64,000 bases of DNA from Bradyrhizobium sp. CCGB01. GTDB lineage: Bacteria > Pseudomonadota > Alphaproteobacteria > Rhizobiales > Xanthobacteraceae. The stretch lies in NCBI RefSeq assembly GCF_024199795.1, contig NZ_JANADK010000001.1, forward strand, positions 4,898,001 to 4,962,000. The letters are read 5' to 3'. Every line of letters starts with the position of its first letter. Positions within the stretch are counted from its first letter, which is position 1. The notes below the pieces were generated by a model, which was given only the letters and a program-made list of their open reading frames with translations, was not told the origin of the DNA and searched no databases. Shown piece after piece: positions 49,884 to 58,575 of the stretch. A program made the position numbers and the translations under genes.

Positions 49884-50645
49884 TTGATTGCATCGGATCT
49901 TCGCAGCGGCGTTGAGCGACTCGGCGACATGATCGCGGAGGCGAAGACCATCGTGCCGTTCACCGGCGCCGGCATCTCCACCGAATGCGGCATTCCCGAC
50001 TTCCGCTCGCCGGGAGGAATCTGGACGCGCTACCGTCCGATCGAGTTCGGCGACTTCGTCGCGAGCCAGGAGGCGCGTGACGAATCCTGGCGCCGCCGCT
50101 TTGCGATGGAGGAGGTGTTCGCCGCGGCAAAGCCCGGCCGCGGTCACCGCGCGCTGGCCTCACTCTACCGCGCCGGCAAGATCCCCGCGATCATCACCCA
50201 GAACATCGACAATCTGCACCAGGCCTCGGGCTTCGCCGCCGAGCACGTGATCGAGCTTCACGGCAATACGACTTATGCGCGCTGCATCGGATGCGGGCAG
50301 GTCTATCAGCTCGACTGGGTGAAGCGCCGTTTCGACGAAGACGGCGCCGCGCCCAACTGCACCGCGTGCGACGAGCCGGTGAAGACCGCGACGATCTCGT
50401 TCGGCCAGATGATGCCCGAGGACGAAATGCAGCGCGCGAGCGCGCTGTCGCAAGCCTGCGACCTCTTCATCGCGATCGGTTCCTCGCTCGTGGTGTGGCC
50501 GGCGGCGGGCTTTCCGATGATGGCGAAGAACGCCGGTGCACGTCTGGTGATCATCAATCGCGAGCCGACCGATCAGGACGACATCGCCGACCTCGTGATC
50601 CGCCACGACATCGGCGAGACTCTCGGGCCCTTTGTCGCAAATTGA
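49884..50645 (+). CDS. NAD-dependent protein deacylase (Sir2 family)
   Basis: 253 residues. FTGAGISTECGIPDFRSPGGIW is the NAD-binding loop (cited in part), TQNIDNLHQASG and the catalytic His in IELHGN follow, and the zinc ribbon is CIGC ... CTAC. Removes acyl groups from lysine using NAD. A TTG at 49884, with GGGAGG 7 bp before it, is the best start; an in-frame start at 49839 lacks support. Substrate unknown. Confidence 0.92.
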   Translation: MIASDLRSGVERLGDMIAEAKTIVPFTGAGISTECGIPDFRSPGGIWTRYRPIEFGDFVASQEARDESWRRRFAMEEVFAAAKPGRGHRALASLYRAGKIPAIITQNIDNLHQASGFAAEHVIELHGNTTYARCIGCGQVYQLDWVKRRFDEDGAAPNCTACDEPVKTATISFGQMMPEDEMQRASALSQACDLFIAIGSSLVVWPAAGFPMMAKNAGARLVIINREPTDQDDIADLVIRHDIGETLGPFVAN

Positions 50646-50757
50646 GGCATCAATTTGATTCGCGGCTGTGCAAGCTGTTCATAGGTTCCGGCGAATCTCT
50701 TTTTTATCTATGCCTCGCAACCGGGAGTGTTATCTTTTGAGTCGAAAGATTCGCATC

Positions 50758-50800
50758 GCGTCGAATTGAGAATATTCTCTTAAGACGCGTGATTCGACGC
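50758..50800 (+). promoter_or_regulatory. Nested palindromes upstream of the dual cold-shock gene
   Basis: Perfect 9-bp arms GCGTCGAAT (50758-50766) and ATTCGACGC (50792-50800) enclose a perfect 12-bp palindrome GAGAATATTCTC (50768-50779). The outer arm ends 20 bp before the ATG. It could be an operator or a folded 5' untranslated region. Confidence 0.6.
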
Positions 50801-50820
50801 CGCCGCTGAGGCGGGTTGCA

Positions 50821-51480
50821 ATGGGCAGTGTGGGGTCCGGGGTTATGGGGTCGTCGGACGGATTTGAGTCCAAGAAGGTCGGAGTTCCAGCGGCAGGCGA
50901 GCACGGCGGTGCCGGTCGCGACAGCGGGCTCAGTCCCTTCACCGGTCTAGGTGAGGGCAGTGCGAACCTTGTCGAGGTTCACGGCGTCATCAAATGGTTC
51001 GACGCCTCAAAGGGCTACGGCTTCATCGTTCCCGACAATGGCTGGCCGGACGTGCTCCTGCACGTCACCGTGCTCAGGCGCGACGGCTTCCAGACCGCCT
51101 ATGAGGGCGCCCGCATCGTCGTCGAGTGCATCCAGCGCGCCAAGGGCTACCAGGCCTTCCGCGTGGTCTCGATGGACGAGTCGACCGCGATCCATCCGGC
51201 GCAGATGCTGCCGCCGCGCACCCATGTCACCGTGACCGCGACCAGCGGGCTGGAGCGGGCCCAGGTCAAATGGTTCAACCGCCTGCGCGGCTTCGGCTTC
51301 CTGACCTGCGGCGAGGGCACGCCCGACATCTTCGTCCACATGGAGACGCTGCGCCGCTTCGGCATGACCGAACTCCGGCCCGGCCAATATGTGCTGGTCC
51401 GCTTCGGGCCCGGCTCCAAGGGCATGATGGCGGCCGAGATCCATCCCGAGACGGGATCGCCAGGGCTTTCTTCCCATTAG
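50821..51480 (+). CDS. Protein with two cold-shock domains
   Basis: 219 residues. A Gly/Ser-rich N-terminus of about 50 residues precedes two CSDs: VIKWFDASKGYGFIVPD ... DVLLHVTVL (about 55-120) and QVKWFNRLRGFGFLTCG ... DIFVHMETL (about 148-210). RNP1 (KGYGFI, RGFGFL) and RNP2 (VLLHV, IFVHM) are in both, so single-stranded nucleic acid binding is expected. ATG 50821 follows GAGGCGGG; ATG 50845 is an alternative. Confidence 0.92.
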   Translation: MGSVGSGVMGSSDGFESKKVGVPAAGEHGGAGRDSGLSPFTGLGEGSANLVEVHGVIKWFDASKGYGFIVPDNGWPDVLLHVTVLRRDGFQTAYEGARIVVECIQRAKGYQAFRVVSMDESTAIHPAQMLPPRTHVTVTATSGLERAQVKWFNRLRGFGFLTCGEGTPDIFVHMETLRRFGMTELRPGQYVLVRFGPGSKGMMAAEIHPETGSPGLSSH

Positions 51481-51518
51481 AAGGCTTTCTTCGCACTAGA
51501 CGGCTTTCTTCTCACTAG
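51462..51518 (+). repeat. Three 19-bp tandem repeats across the stop codon
   Basis: Units at 51462-51480, 51481-51499 and 51500-51518 follow the pattern A-N-GGCTTTCTTC-N-CA-Y-TAG. The first contains the last codons and stop of the dual cold-shock gene, so each unit ends with a TAG. Confidence 0.85.
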
Positions 51519-51666
51519 AAAGCTTGCGGTCGCACAAGCGGCGGCGCCGATCGCCAAATCCCGCAATCGTGACGAGAGGCGCGCAGGCCAGCCCGCGCGC
51601 CTCTGGCTTTTGTCACGGTCGCCGCGTAAGGACTGCTCCAGTCCCCACGCCCTCGAGTACCGTCCC

Positions 51667-52149
51667 ATGAATTTTGATCGAAAGGCCGTCTGGTCCATTG
51701 CGAGGGGCTGGCTGGCCGCCATCCTCGTCGTCGGCTGTGCCGTCGCGAGCGCGCCCGCCGGCGCCGCCAGCTTCGAGCCGCTCGAGATCGTCACCAAGAA
51801 CGGCGTGCAGGTGTTCTCGGTGGAAATGGCGACGACCGAGGAGGAGAAGCAGACCGGGCTGATGTACCGCAAGGAACTGGCTGACGGCAAAGGCATGCTG
51901 TTCGACTTCAAGCCCGAGCAGGAAGTGTCGATGTGGATGAAGAACACCTACGTCTCGCTCGACATGATCTTCATCCGCGCCGACGGCCGCATCCTGCGCA
52001 TCGCCGAAAACACCGAGCCGATGTCGACCAAGATCATCTCCTCCCGGGGCCCCGCGCGGGCGGTCCTGGAGGTGGTGGCGGGAACGGCGCAGAAATACGG
52101 CATCCGCCCCGGCGACCGCGTCGGCCACCCGCTATTCGGCACCAAATAG
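51667..52149 (+). CDS. Exported DUF192 protein
   Basis: 160 residues. Signal peptide (WLAAILVVGCAVASAPAGA) followed by the DUF192 beta-barrel: VFSVEMATTEEEKQTGLMYRKEL, MWMKNTYVSLDMIFIRADG and VLEVVAGTAQKYGIRPGDRV contain the family hallmarks (cited in part). ATG 51667 puts the signal peptide at the right distance. Molecular function unknown. Confidence 0.88.
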   Translation: MNFDRKAVWSIARGWLAAILVVGCAVASAPAGAASFEPLEIVTKNGVQVFSVEMATTEEEKQTGLMYRKELADGKGMLFDFKPEQEVSMWMKNTYVSLDMIFIRADGRILRIAENTEPMSTKIISSRGPARAVLEVVAGTAQKYGIRPGDRVGHPLFGTK

Positions 52150-52233
52150 CGCGGTTTGGCGGGGTTATCGCCGCCGGACTGAAAGCTTGCTGGCGCTTTG
52201 GGAAGCGTGTATCGACGGGGCTCGCTGGACATT

Positions 52234-52310
52234 CGGGGTATAGCGCAGCCTGGTAGCGCGGCAGTTTTGGGTACTGCAGGTCGTTGGTTCGAATCCAGCT
52301 GCCCCGACCA
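52234..52310 (+). tRNA. tRNA-Pro (anticodon UGG)
   Basis: 77 nt with encoded CCA. Acceptor CGGGGTA... pairs with ...GCCCCGA; anticodon stem GCAGT/ACTGC with loop TTTGGGT; T-arm GGTTCGAATCC. The D-arm AGCGCAGCCTGGTAGCGC is typical of tRNA-Pro. Confidence 0.96.
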
Positions 52311-52491
52311 GTCCCGAGGTTGAAGCTCCTTCAATTCTCTTGATAGTCCGACGCGCGAATCCCGTTCCGCCGCCCGCCGACGGTCGGGCCGGCAGCGCGA
52401 TCCCGCGAAATATTGCCGGATGCAACCTCTGCGTCAGGTTCGCGTGGTACTGATCCCCGCTCAAGGGTTGGCGAATGGGGAAGCTCGGGAC

Positions 52492-53220
52492 ATGTTGAAG
52501 TATCTCTGCGGCGCGGCGGTTCTCGCCCTGTCCGTCACGACGGCGTCGGCCGCTGATCTCGCGCTGAAGGCCGCTCCCGTGGCTCCCGTCTCGTTCACCT
52601 GGACCGGCTGCTATGTCGGCGGTCACCTCGGCGGCGTCGTCAGCGACGATCGCACCATCAGCAGCATCGGAACGACGGTTGATTTCAGCTCGTCCGGTTT
52701 TGTCGGTGGCGGACAGATCGGCTGCAACTATCAGTTCGCGCCGAACTGGCTCGTCGGCGCAGAAGGCCGCGCTGCGTGGTCGAGCCTTTCGAACCATCAT
52801 GCCGGCAGTGTCAGATTTCCCGCGCTCGGCAACCTCATCGTGCCGTCGCAGTTCGGTCTCGAGAACGATTTCCTCGCTTCGGCCACCGCACGGCTCGGCT
52901 ACGTCTATGCCGAACGCTGGCTGCTCTATGTGCGGGGCGGCACCGCCTGGACCCGCGAGAAGATCGACGATGCGTTCATCGCTCCAGTCGCCGGCGTCCT
53001 GACCGATCCCGGCGCAACCGTCACGCGGACCGGCTGGACAGCAGGCGCGGGCGTGGAATGGGCGTTCGCGCAGCACTGGTCGGCCAATGTCGAATACAAT
53101 TACCACGACTTCGGCACGAAGGGCCCCATCCTGCTGACCAGTCCGGTCAACAGCGTCACCGTCTCCAACCTCAAGGACACGATTCACGCCGGGACCGTCG
53201 GCGTGAACTATCACTTCTGA
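52492..53220 (+). CDS. Omp25/RopB-like outer-membrane beta-barrel
   Basis: 242 residues. Signal peptide LCGAAVLALSVTTASAAD; then the family opening FTWTGCYVGGHLGGV, FVGGGQIGCNYQFAPNWLVGAEG, ATARLGYVYAERWLLYVRGGTAW, and the C-terminal aromatic GVNYHF. An eight-stranded barrel of the rhizobial Omp25-like group. Function is usually envelope stability. Confidence 0.9.
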   Translation: MLKYLCGAAVLALSVTTASAADLALKAAPVAPVSFTWTGCYVGGHLGGVVSDDRTISSIGTTVDFSSSGFVGGGQIGCNYQFAPNWLVGAEGRAAWSSLSNHHAGSVRFPALGNLIVPSQFGLENDFLASATARLGYVYAERWLLYVRGGTAWTREKIDDAFIAPVAGVLTDPGATVTRTGWTAGAGVEWAFAQHWSANVEYNYHDFGTKGPILLTSPVNSVTVSNLKDTIHAGTVGVNYHF

Positions 53221-53254
53221 TTCGTTGGCGACGACTGCGGCCGGCGGCGCAGGT

Positions 53255-53476
53255 TCAGAACAGCAGCCAATTGGCGAGGCGCCAGGCGATCCAGGCGAGG
53301 GCGCCGATCCAGCCCAGCATTGCGATCCCGGCGATGCCGAGCCCGCATAGCGCGAACAGCGAATTTTCGGTCTCCGGCGTCGGCGAGAGTTTCTCGGTCG
53401 TATCGATTTGACTCACGGCATCCCCTTGCCTGACGGCCTGCTGTTCATTGGTCTCCGCTCGCTCGTGAAAATTCAC
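53255..53476 (-). CDS. Small single-helix membrane protein
   Basis: 73 residues from a GTG at 53476: a polar N-terminus (EQQAVRQGDAVSQIDTTEKL) and a hydrophobic C-terminal helix (LCGLGIAGIAMLGWIGALAW). No strong ribosome site. No family recognised. Confidence 0.5.
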   Translation of the reverse strand: MNFHERAETNEQQAVRQGDAVSQIDTTEKLSPTPETENSLFALCGLGIAGIAMLGWIGALAWIAWRLANWLLF

Positions 53477-53749
53477 CGGCCGCGCTCCAGCTCACACGGT
53501 CGTGAGACGAGATGACTGTCCGTACATGACGCGGCGCGTCCATCGCAGCCACGCGGCTTCCCCGGACAGATGGGAAGAACATGCAACTCGTGGCGCGGTG
53601 ATTGGTTGCGACCGCAGGAGCGGGAACTGCGCGCCGCAGCGACGATTTTTCGCAGCGCCGGCGCCTGCTTCGCGTGCCCCTTGCGTTGAAGGAGCGGGCA
53701 GGGCGCGCCATCGGCAAAGCGCCCGCGGCTTCCCTTGAGCGAGGACCTC

Positions 53750-54121
53750 ATGTCGATCAGTGCGATTGCTTCATCCGGCGCGACGGCCTCGACCTTCCAG
53801 TCGACCACGGCGGCGTCATCCTCCGCAGCCTCATCGACATCCGCCACGTCGGCGACGTCCGCCGCGTCCTCGACGTCGTCCTCGCAATCCGCGGGCGGCA
53901 GTTCCGGATCGGGCGGTGGCGGCAGCTCGGCCAAGACCATCGTCAGCGAGGTCTCGACCACCGTTGGCGGCATCACCACCACGACGATCACCTATTCCGA
54001 CGGCACAACCGAGGTCCAGACCTCGACCAGCCCGCAAGCCGGCCAGGGCAACCAGGCGGGCCAGACCTACAACGCGCAGGGCACGCTCAGCGCCAATGCG
54101 CAGAGCACGTCGAGCATCTGA
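53750..54121 (+). CDS. Ser/Thr-rich low-complexity protein
   Basis: 123 residues, about half Ser, Thr and Ala in the first 70 (SSAASSTSATSATSAASS), then a Gly run (GGSSGSGGGGSS) and a beta-like core (VSTTVGGITTTTITYSDGT). No signal peptide. GAGGACCTC precedes the ATG. A similar organisation is common in secreted or filament-associated rhizobial proteins; function unknown. Confidence 0.65.
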   Translation: MSISAIASSGATASTFQSTTAASSSAASSTSATSATSAASSTSSSQSAGGSSGSGGGGSSAKTIVSEVSTTVGGITTTTITYSDGTTEVQTSTSPQAGQGNQAGQTYNAQGTLSANAQSTSSI

Positions 54122-54915
54122 GCGGCGCGATCGCCGGGCGCGGGGCATGCGGCCATCGCGTCCTGAAGCGCGTGCGAACCATGCGGAAGGCCTTGCTTGA
54201 AGCCTTGCCCGAACGCTTGCCTAACCCTTGCCTAACCCCTGGCGCTTGTTCTTCACCCAGCGCGACTTCTGGGCGATCTTTCAAGGCATTGCGCCGGCCG
54301 GTCCGGCGCAGAATTCACAAATTTGCATCGAACCTTTGGCTGTCGCCATAGACATAAGAGTGTTGGGGGATTTCAGCGCCCAATACCTAAACGGACGCCG
54401 CCAAGCGATGATATTCCGCTTGCGCGGCGTCGCGCTTTTCCGAGCGATCAGTTCGTCGCGCACCAGCCGAGCGGAAACGGCAGGAACGGCCAGACCAGCT
54501 GATTGTCGTTGGCGGCCTTCGGCGGTTCTTGAGCGGACGTCTTGACGCGCGGAGCAGCCGGCGTCGAGCGCAGCGCCAGGCGCAAACATGCACATTGCAA
54601 ATTCATTGTGGTCGACCCCGGCCAGTCAATTGTTTTGAAAATTGGAGATCAGTTCAAAATTACGGAGCGCCCAAACGGCGCGTTCATTCTCAAAGCGCGC
54701 ATGCATTCTAGAAAAATCGACGCCTGCTTTCAACCGGTGTCTGCGCACCTGTGGACGACAAGTAAGGTTGATCGGTTAGGTTAAGGGCGAGAGGTTGTTG
54801 CGGCCCCATTCGAGGCTGCTATCAGGTCGGCAAGGCTCGCGATGGGCTACCTGCAAGAGGTACTCACACAGGATCACAGTTCGTCGCGGCGCTCATATTT
54901 TGTGAGTTTTGCGTC
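54122..54915. other. Gene-poor, less GC-rich region
   Basis: About 790 bp. Base composition drops around 54580-54790, with A/T-rich codons unlike the neighbours. Only one weak open frame (54542-54784) is seen. A CGGTTAGGTTAA string recurs from 48243. Confidence 0.5.
54542..54784 (+). CDS. Doubtful small ORF in AT-richer segment
   Basis: 80 codons if read from 54542. The segment FIVVDPGQSIVLKIGDQFKI and RPNGAFILKARMHSRK looks protein-like, but there is no ribosome site and codon use differs from neighbours. It may be a decayed or foreign gene fragment. Confidence 0.25.
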   Translation: MTRGAAGVERSARRKHAHCKFIVVDPGQSIVLKIGDQFKITERPNGAFILKARMHSRKIDACFQPVSAHLWTTSKVDRLG

Positions 54916-55107
54916 ATGTCTTTCGATCGCAACGTCCGAACCGTCCATCCGCAGTCGAGCTGGACCGAGATCTGGCACCTCTGGACCGTGATCGTGCCGC
55001 GCCGCTCGATCAACGGGCAGCTGGTCTATGGAAAGGTCTGGCGCCGCCACGACGGCCGCGACTGGATCTACAAGAAGTTCACCGAATACGACAGCGAAGC
55101 GGCCTGA
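54916..55107 (+). CDS. Small hypothetical protein
   Basis: 63 residues, soluble: SSWTEIWHLWTVIVPRRS and GKVWRRHDGRDWIYKKFTEYD. Rich in Trp and Arg. It has no good ribosome site but the protein looks well formed. It converges with the OpgC gene, ending 13 bp away. No family recognised. Confidence 0.65.
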   Translation: MSFDRNVRTVHPQSSWTEIWHLWTVIVPRRSINGQLVYGKVWRRHDGRDWIYKKFTEYDSEAA

Positions 55108-55120
55108 GCCCCCGCCGGGA

Positions 55121-56299
55121 TCAGGCGGCCTTTGCAGGCGGGGCGACCGCGGGCTTGGCCGGCGGCGGCTTCAGCGGCTTGTCCTGCTTCTTCGACCAAG
55201 AGATGTAATAGGCCACCGTCGTCATGATCGCGATGCCGGCGATGCTGACGAAGAGTTGCGCGAACACCGAACCCGAGCTCATCGACAGCTCGAAATGGCC
55301 GACGAAGGACAGGAACACGCCGACGCAAAATACGGCGAGCGACTGCTGGCCGCACACGATCAGCGGATCGAACACCTTCCACTCCAGGCCCGGCCATTCC
55401 TTCGGTACGAAGCGGATCACCAGGATCACGATCACGACGAAGTGGAGGAAGCGGTAGGGCGCAAGGTTGGTCTTGTCATTGGGGTTGAAGGCCGAGAACA
55501 GCCACTGCGGGAACATGCCACCGAAGGTGGGGAAGCGGCCGGCCATGGTCATGATCAGCGCGAAGGCGAGATAGCCGAGGCAGAGCCACAGCGTGATCGG
55601 CGAGTTGATCAGGGCGCCGGAGCGCCGTGCCCCGCCCATCGCACACCAGGCGCCGAACACGAACAGCACCTGCCAGCAATAGGGGTTGAAGTACCACTGG
55701 CCAGCCGGATAGGCGGTCAGATTCCAGCCGAAGTGGCGCGCGGCCAGCCACAGCACGATCGAGAGCACCATCGTCAGGTCGGGCTTGCGCAGCATGAACC
55801 ACAGGATCGGCGGAAACAGGCCCATCAGCACGATGTAGAGCGGCAGCACGTCCAGATTGAGCGGCTTGAAGCGCAGGAACAGGCCCTGGCGCAGCGTCTC
55901 GGTGGCGTTGTCGACAAGGCCGGCGACGTTGAACTCGTTGATCATCTCGGAATCGCCGAAGCGCAGCGCCAGGTAGCTGATCGAGGCGATATAGATCACG
56001 AACAGGATGATGTGGGCGACATAGAGCTGCCAGACCCGCTTGGTGAGGCGGGTGGCGCCGACGATGAAGCCGCGCTCCAGCATCATACGCGCGTAGACGA
56101 AGGAGGCAGTGTAGCCGGAGATGAAGACGAACAGATCGGCGGCGTCGGAGAAGCCGTAATTGCGCGTCGTGATCCAGTTCACGACGTTGTCGGGGATGTG
56201 GTCGAGGAAGATCGCCCAGTTGGCGACGCCGCGAAACAGGTCGAGCCTGAGGTCGCGGCCTTTCTCGGGGAGCGTTGCGCTGACGTTCAGGAAGGCCAT
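55121..56299 (-). CDS. opgC: OpgC-family membrane acyltransferase (glucan succinyltransferase)
   Basis: 392 residues with ten or so membrane helices. RDLRLDLFRGVANWAIFLDHIP holds the conserved Arg-Asp and His of the acyltransferase_3-like OpgC family (cited in part), followed by GFSDAADLFVFISGY. OpgC modifies osmoregulated periplasmic glucans with succinyl groups. The C-terminal tail is Pro/Ala/Lys-rich. ATG 56299 is chosen; an extension to 56389 is possible but lacks support. Confidence 0.88.
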   Translation of the reverse strand: MAFLNVSATLPEKGRDLRLDLFRGVANWAIFLDHIPDNVVNWITTRNYGFSDAADLFVFISGYTASFVYARMMLERGFIVGATRLTKRVWQLYVAHIILFVIYIASISYLALRFGDSEMINEFNVAGLVDNATETLRQGLFLRFKPLNLDVLPLYIVLMGLFPPILWFMLRKPDLTMVLSIVLWLAARHFGWNLTAYPAGQWYFNPYCWQVLFVFGAWCAMGGARRSGALINSPITLWLCLGYLAFALIMTMAGRFPTFGGMFPQWLFSAFNPNDKTNLAPYRFLHFVVIVILVIRFVPKEWPGLEWKVFDPLIVCGQQSLAVFCVGVFLSFVGHFELSMSSGSVFAQLFVSIAGIAIMTTVAYYISWSKKQDKPLKPPPAKPAVAPPAKAA

Positions 56300-56556
56300 G
56301 CGACGGGAGCTTTCGAAAGGGACAGACAGGCAGGCGTCGGCGATGCAGCGCCGCCGGGCGGCATCCCGGGGCGGCAGGCGGGTACGCAATTGTCACGGTG
56401 CAGCATAATGACTATACCCGTCGGCGAGGCACCCAGGGACCGGAATCACCGAACAGTTCCCGAAAGGTGTCTCTATACTATGCCCACGGTTTCCACCAAC
56501 TGCTACCGTGACGCATCGAATTCGACCGAAAAGACGCACAGAGGCCCGGACCGACC

Positions 56557-56862
56557 ATGACCGCACGCATTTTCAAGCCCGCCAAGAACGCGATGCAATC
56601 CGGCCGGTCCAAGACCAAGGAATGGCAGCTCGACTACGAGCCGGAACAGCCCCGTTCGGTCGAGCCGCTGATGGGCTGGACCTCGTCCGGAGACATGAAG
56701 CAGCAGATCACGCTGCGTTTCCACTCCAAGGAAGAGGCCGTCGCCTATTGCGAGCGCAAGGGCATCGCCTACCAGGTGATCGAGCCCCAGGATTCGATCC
56801 GCCGGCCGGCTGCCTATGCCGACAATTTCTCGTTCCGGCGCGGCGAGCCCTGGACGCATTGA
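56557..56862 (+). CDS. ETC complex I subunit (NDUFS4-like)
   Basis: 101 residues. ARIFKPAKNAMQSGRSKTKEW, PLMGWTSSGDMKQQITLRF and EEAVAYCERKGIAYQVIEP match the conserved region of the 18-kDa accessory subunit of NADH dehydrogenase, an alphaproteobacterial and mitochondrial component. It probably binds the peripheral arm of complex I. Confidence 0.93.
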   Translation: MTARIFKPAKNAMQSGRSKTKEWQLDYEPEQPRSVEPLMGWTSSGDMKQQITLRFHSKEEAVAYCERKGIAYQVIEPQDSIRRPAAYADNFSFRRGEPWTH

Positions 56863-56881
56863 GGGGCGCTACGCCCGTTTA

Positions 56882-56940
56882 GGCCTCGTCATGCCCGGGC
56901 TTGTCCCGCCTGCGCGGCCGAAGCCGCTTCGGCGGGGCGC
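56882..56940. repeat. Intergenic repeat remnant
   Basis: CGTCATGCCCGGGCTTGTCCCG followed by a CGAAGCCGCTTCGGCG hairpin resembles a common Bradyrhizobium-type intergenic repeat (first string given in two parts: CGTCATGCCCGGGC, TTGTCCCG). It lies between the NDUFS4-like gene and the convergent DUF1254 gene. Confidence 0.5.
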
Positions 56941-56981
56941 TGCCTCGTCGGCGGCGACGATGGACATTCGCCAGAACCTTC

Positions 56982-58523
56982 TCAGGCAACTTTTCGAATG
57001 ACCGGCGGCTTCCAGGATTCGGTCAAAATGCCTTCCTTGCCCCAATAGGCACGGATGTAGAGCGAGAAGTGTCCGTCCGGCGCCGGCAGCCAGTTCGTCT
57101 CCTTGTCACCGCCCGGTGATCTGGCGCCGGCATAGAGCGTCAGAGAGCCATCGGCGTTGCGCTTGAGGTTCTTGTTCTTGGTGCCGAGCGAGTAGCGTTT
57201 GAGGTTGTTGGCGTGGAAGAGATGCTTGTCGTTATAGAGCGTCAGTGACCAGAAGCCGTTGACCGGCGGCTCCTCTCCCTTCGGAAACGTTATCTCGTAA
57301 GCGCTGCTGCCGTTGAGTTCGGCATTCGCGCCGTCATTGTCCGTGTAGAAATACTGCGTCTCAGTCGGCCGGTTGTCGAACATGTTCGATTTTGCCGTCC
57401 CGGTGCGGTTGAAGTAGTCGATGCCGAATTGCGCATTGTTGGTCGAGCGATTCCAGCCGTTACCGGCCGGGCGGCCGTTGTGCTTCCACTGGAAGAAGCT
57501 CTTGATGACCTTTTGCTCGGTCTCGACAGCGGTCTCGACCAATGCCTTCTTGAGTTCCGGATCCTTGCTGGCGGCATCGAGCAGCAGGCGGAATTGCCCG
57601 TACATCGCTTCCTCGCCCGGGAGCGGGCCGACGATGTCGAGCACCTCGCCGAACTGATCGAAGAATTTTTCCGGGACCACCCACTTCGTCTCCTCGCCGT
57701 CCGATTTCGGACCGGGAATGTTCGGGAGCTTACTCCATTCGACGGTCTTCATCTTGCCGGTGAAGTCCTTCAGCGGATAAGCGACAACTTGATTGACGAC
57801 TGCCTGGATCGCCTTCTTGTCCTCTGCTGTGTCATCCTGGAATACACGCGGAATGGCGTTGGCAAGCGTGGTGGAGCAGCGAACGATCCCGGTAATGCCG
57901 GACGGCTTGAGGCCCTTCCAGTTCGGCCCAACCAACAAGTAGAAGCCGGGCTTTGTATGGTAGGGCTTACCGAGTTCGCCAAACTGGTCAGTGCGCGCAT
58001 CGTAAAGAGCATAGACCCAGAAGCGGTCGCCAAAATCCGGGACTTGAACGACCACAGGCTCCTCATCGAGCGAGAAGAAACCAAGTCCGTAGACCACATC
58101 CTGGTTTGGACAGGTCACGAAAGTCTCCGACGGTTCGATGTAATCGTGGAGCATTCCGATCTGGCCGCGGGGCGCGACCGGTATGACGCCGTTCAACAGA
58201 CCAGCCTGCGGCGCTTGCGTGATTGTCGCCCTGCGATTGGTCATGTTGACCATCGGCCAACCCCAGATATAGGCCATCTGCGCGATTGCCTTCGCATAAT
58301 CCGGGAACATCACGATGCCCGTCGCGGGCTCCGTTGGGGCGAGTGTGGCCTCGAGGGCCCGTTGAGCTTGAGCGGCGTCAGCGGTCAGTGCGATCGAAGC
58401 GGTCGCAATCGCGACCGGGGCTGCCGGGCCGGTGCCCAGTGCGGCGAGAGTTGCCGCGCCGATACTGCCCTTCATTGCGTCGCGCCGCGTGGTGCCTTGT
58501 TCAGTGATGGTTGCTGGTTTCAT
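56982..58523 (-). CDS. DUF1254/DUF1214 exported protein, copy 1
   Basis: 513 residues. The N-terminus [19 protein letters not shown] has a Tat-like twin arginine. DUF1254 follows ([39 protein letters not shown]) and the DUF1214 C-terminus ([24 protein letters not shown], and [21 protein letters not shown], in part). GGAGAATGCA precedes the ATG. Function of the family unknown. Tandem with a diverged paralogue 52 bp upstream. Confidence 0.88.
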   Translation of the reverse strand: MKPATITEQGTTRRDAMKGSIGAATLAALGTGPAAPVAIATASIALTADAAQAQRALEATLAPTEPATGIVMFPDYAKAIAQMAYIWGWPMVNMTNRRATITQAPQAGLLNGVIPVAPRGQIGMLHDYIEPSETFVTCPNQDVVYGLGFFSLDEEPVVVQVPDFGDRFWVYALYDARTDQFGELGKPYHTKPGFYLLVGPNWKGLKPSGITGIVRCSTTLANAIPRVFQDDTAEDKKAIQAVVNQVVAYPLKDFTGKMKTVEWSKLPNIPGPKSDGEETKWVVPEKFFDQFGEVLDIVGPLPGEEAMYGQFRLLLDAASKDPELKKALVETAVETEQKVIKSFFQWKHNGRPAGNGWNRSTNNAQFGIDYFNRTGTAKSNMFDNRPTETQYFYTDNDGANAELNGSSAYEITFPKGEEPPVNGFWSLTLYNDKHLFHANNLKRYSLGTKNKNLKRNADGSLTLYAGARSPGGDKETNWLPAPDGHFSLYIRAYWGKEGILTESWKPPVIRKVA

Positions 58524-58575
58524 TGCATTCTCCAGTTTCAGTCCGATGGCTGAGTTGGATCGCGTCGATCTCGTC

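Noticed and set aside
51462..51518. CRISPR-like array
   Set aside because: The repeats are only 19 bp, directly abutting with no spacers, and there are no cas genes in the window.
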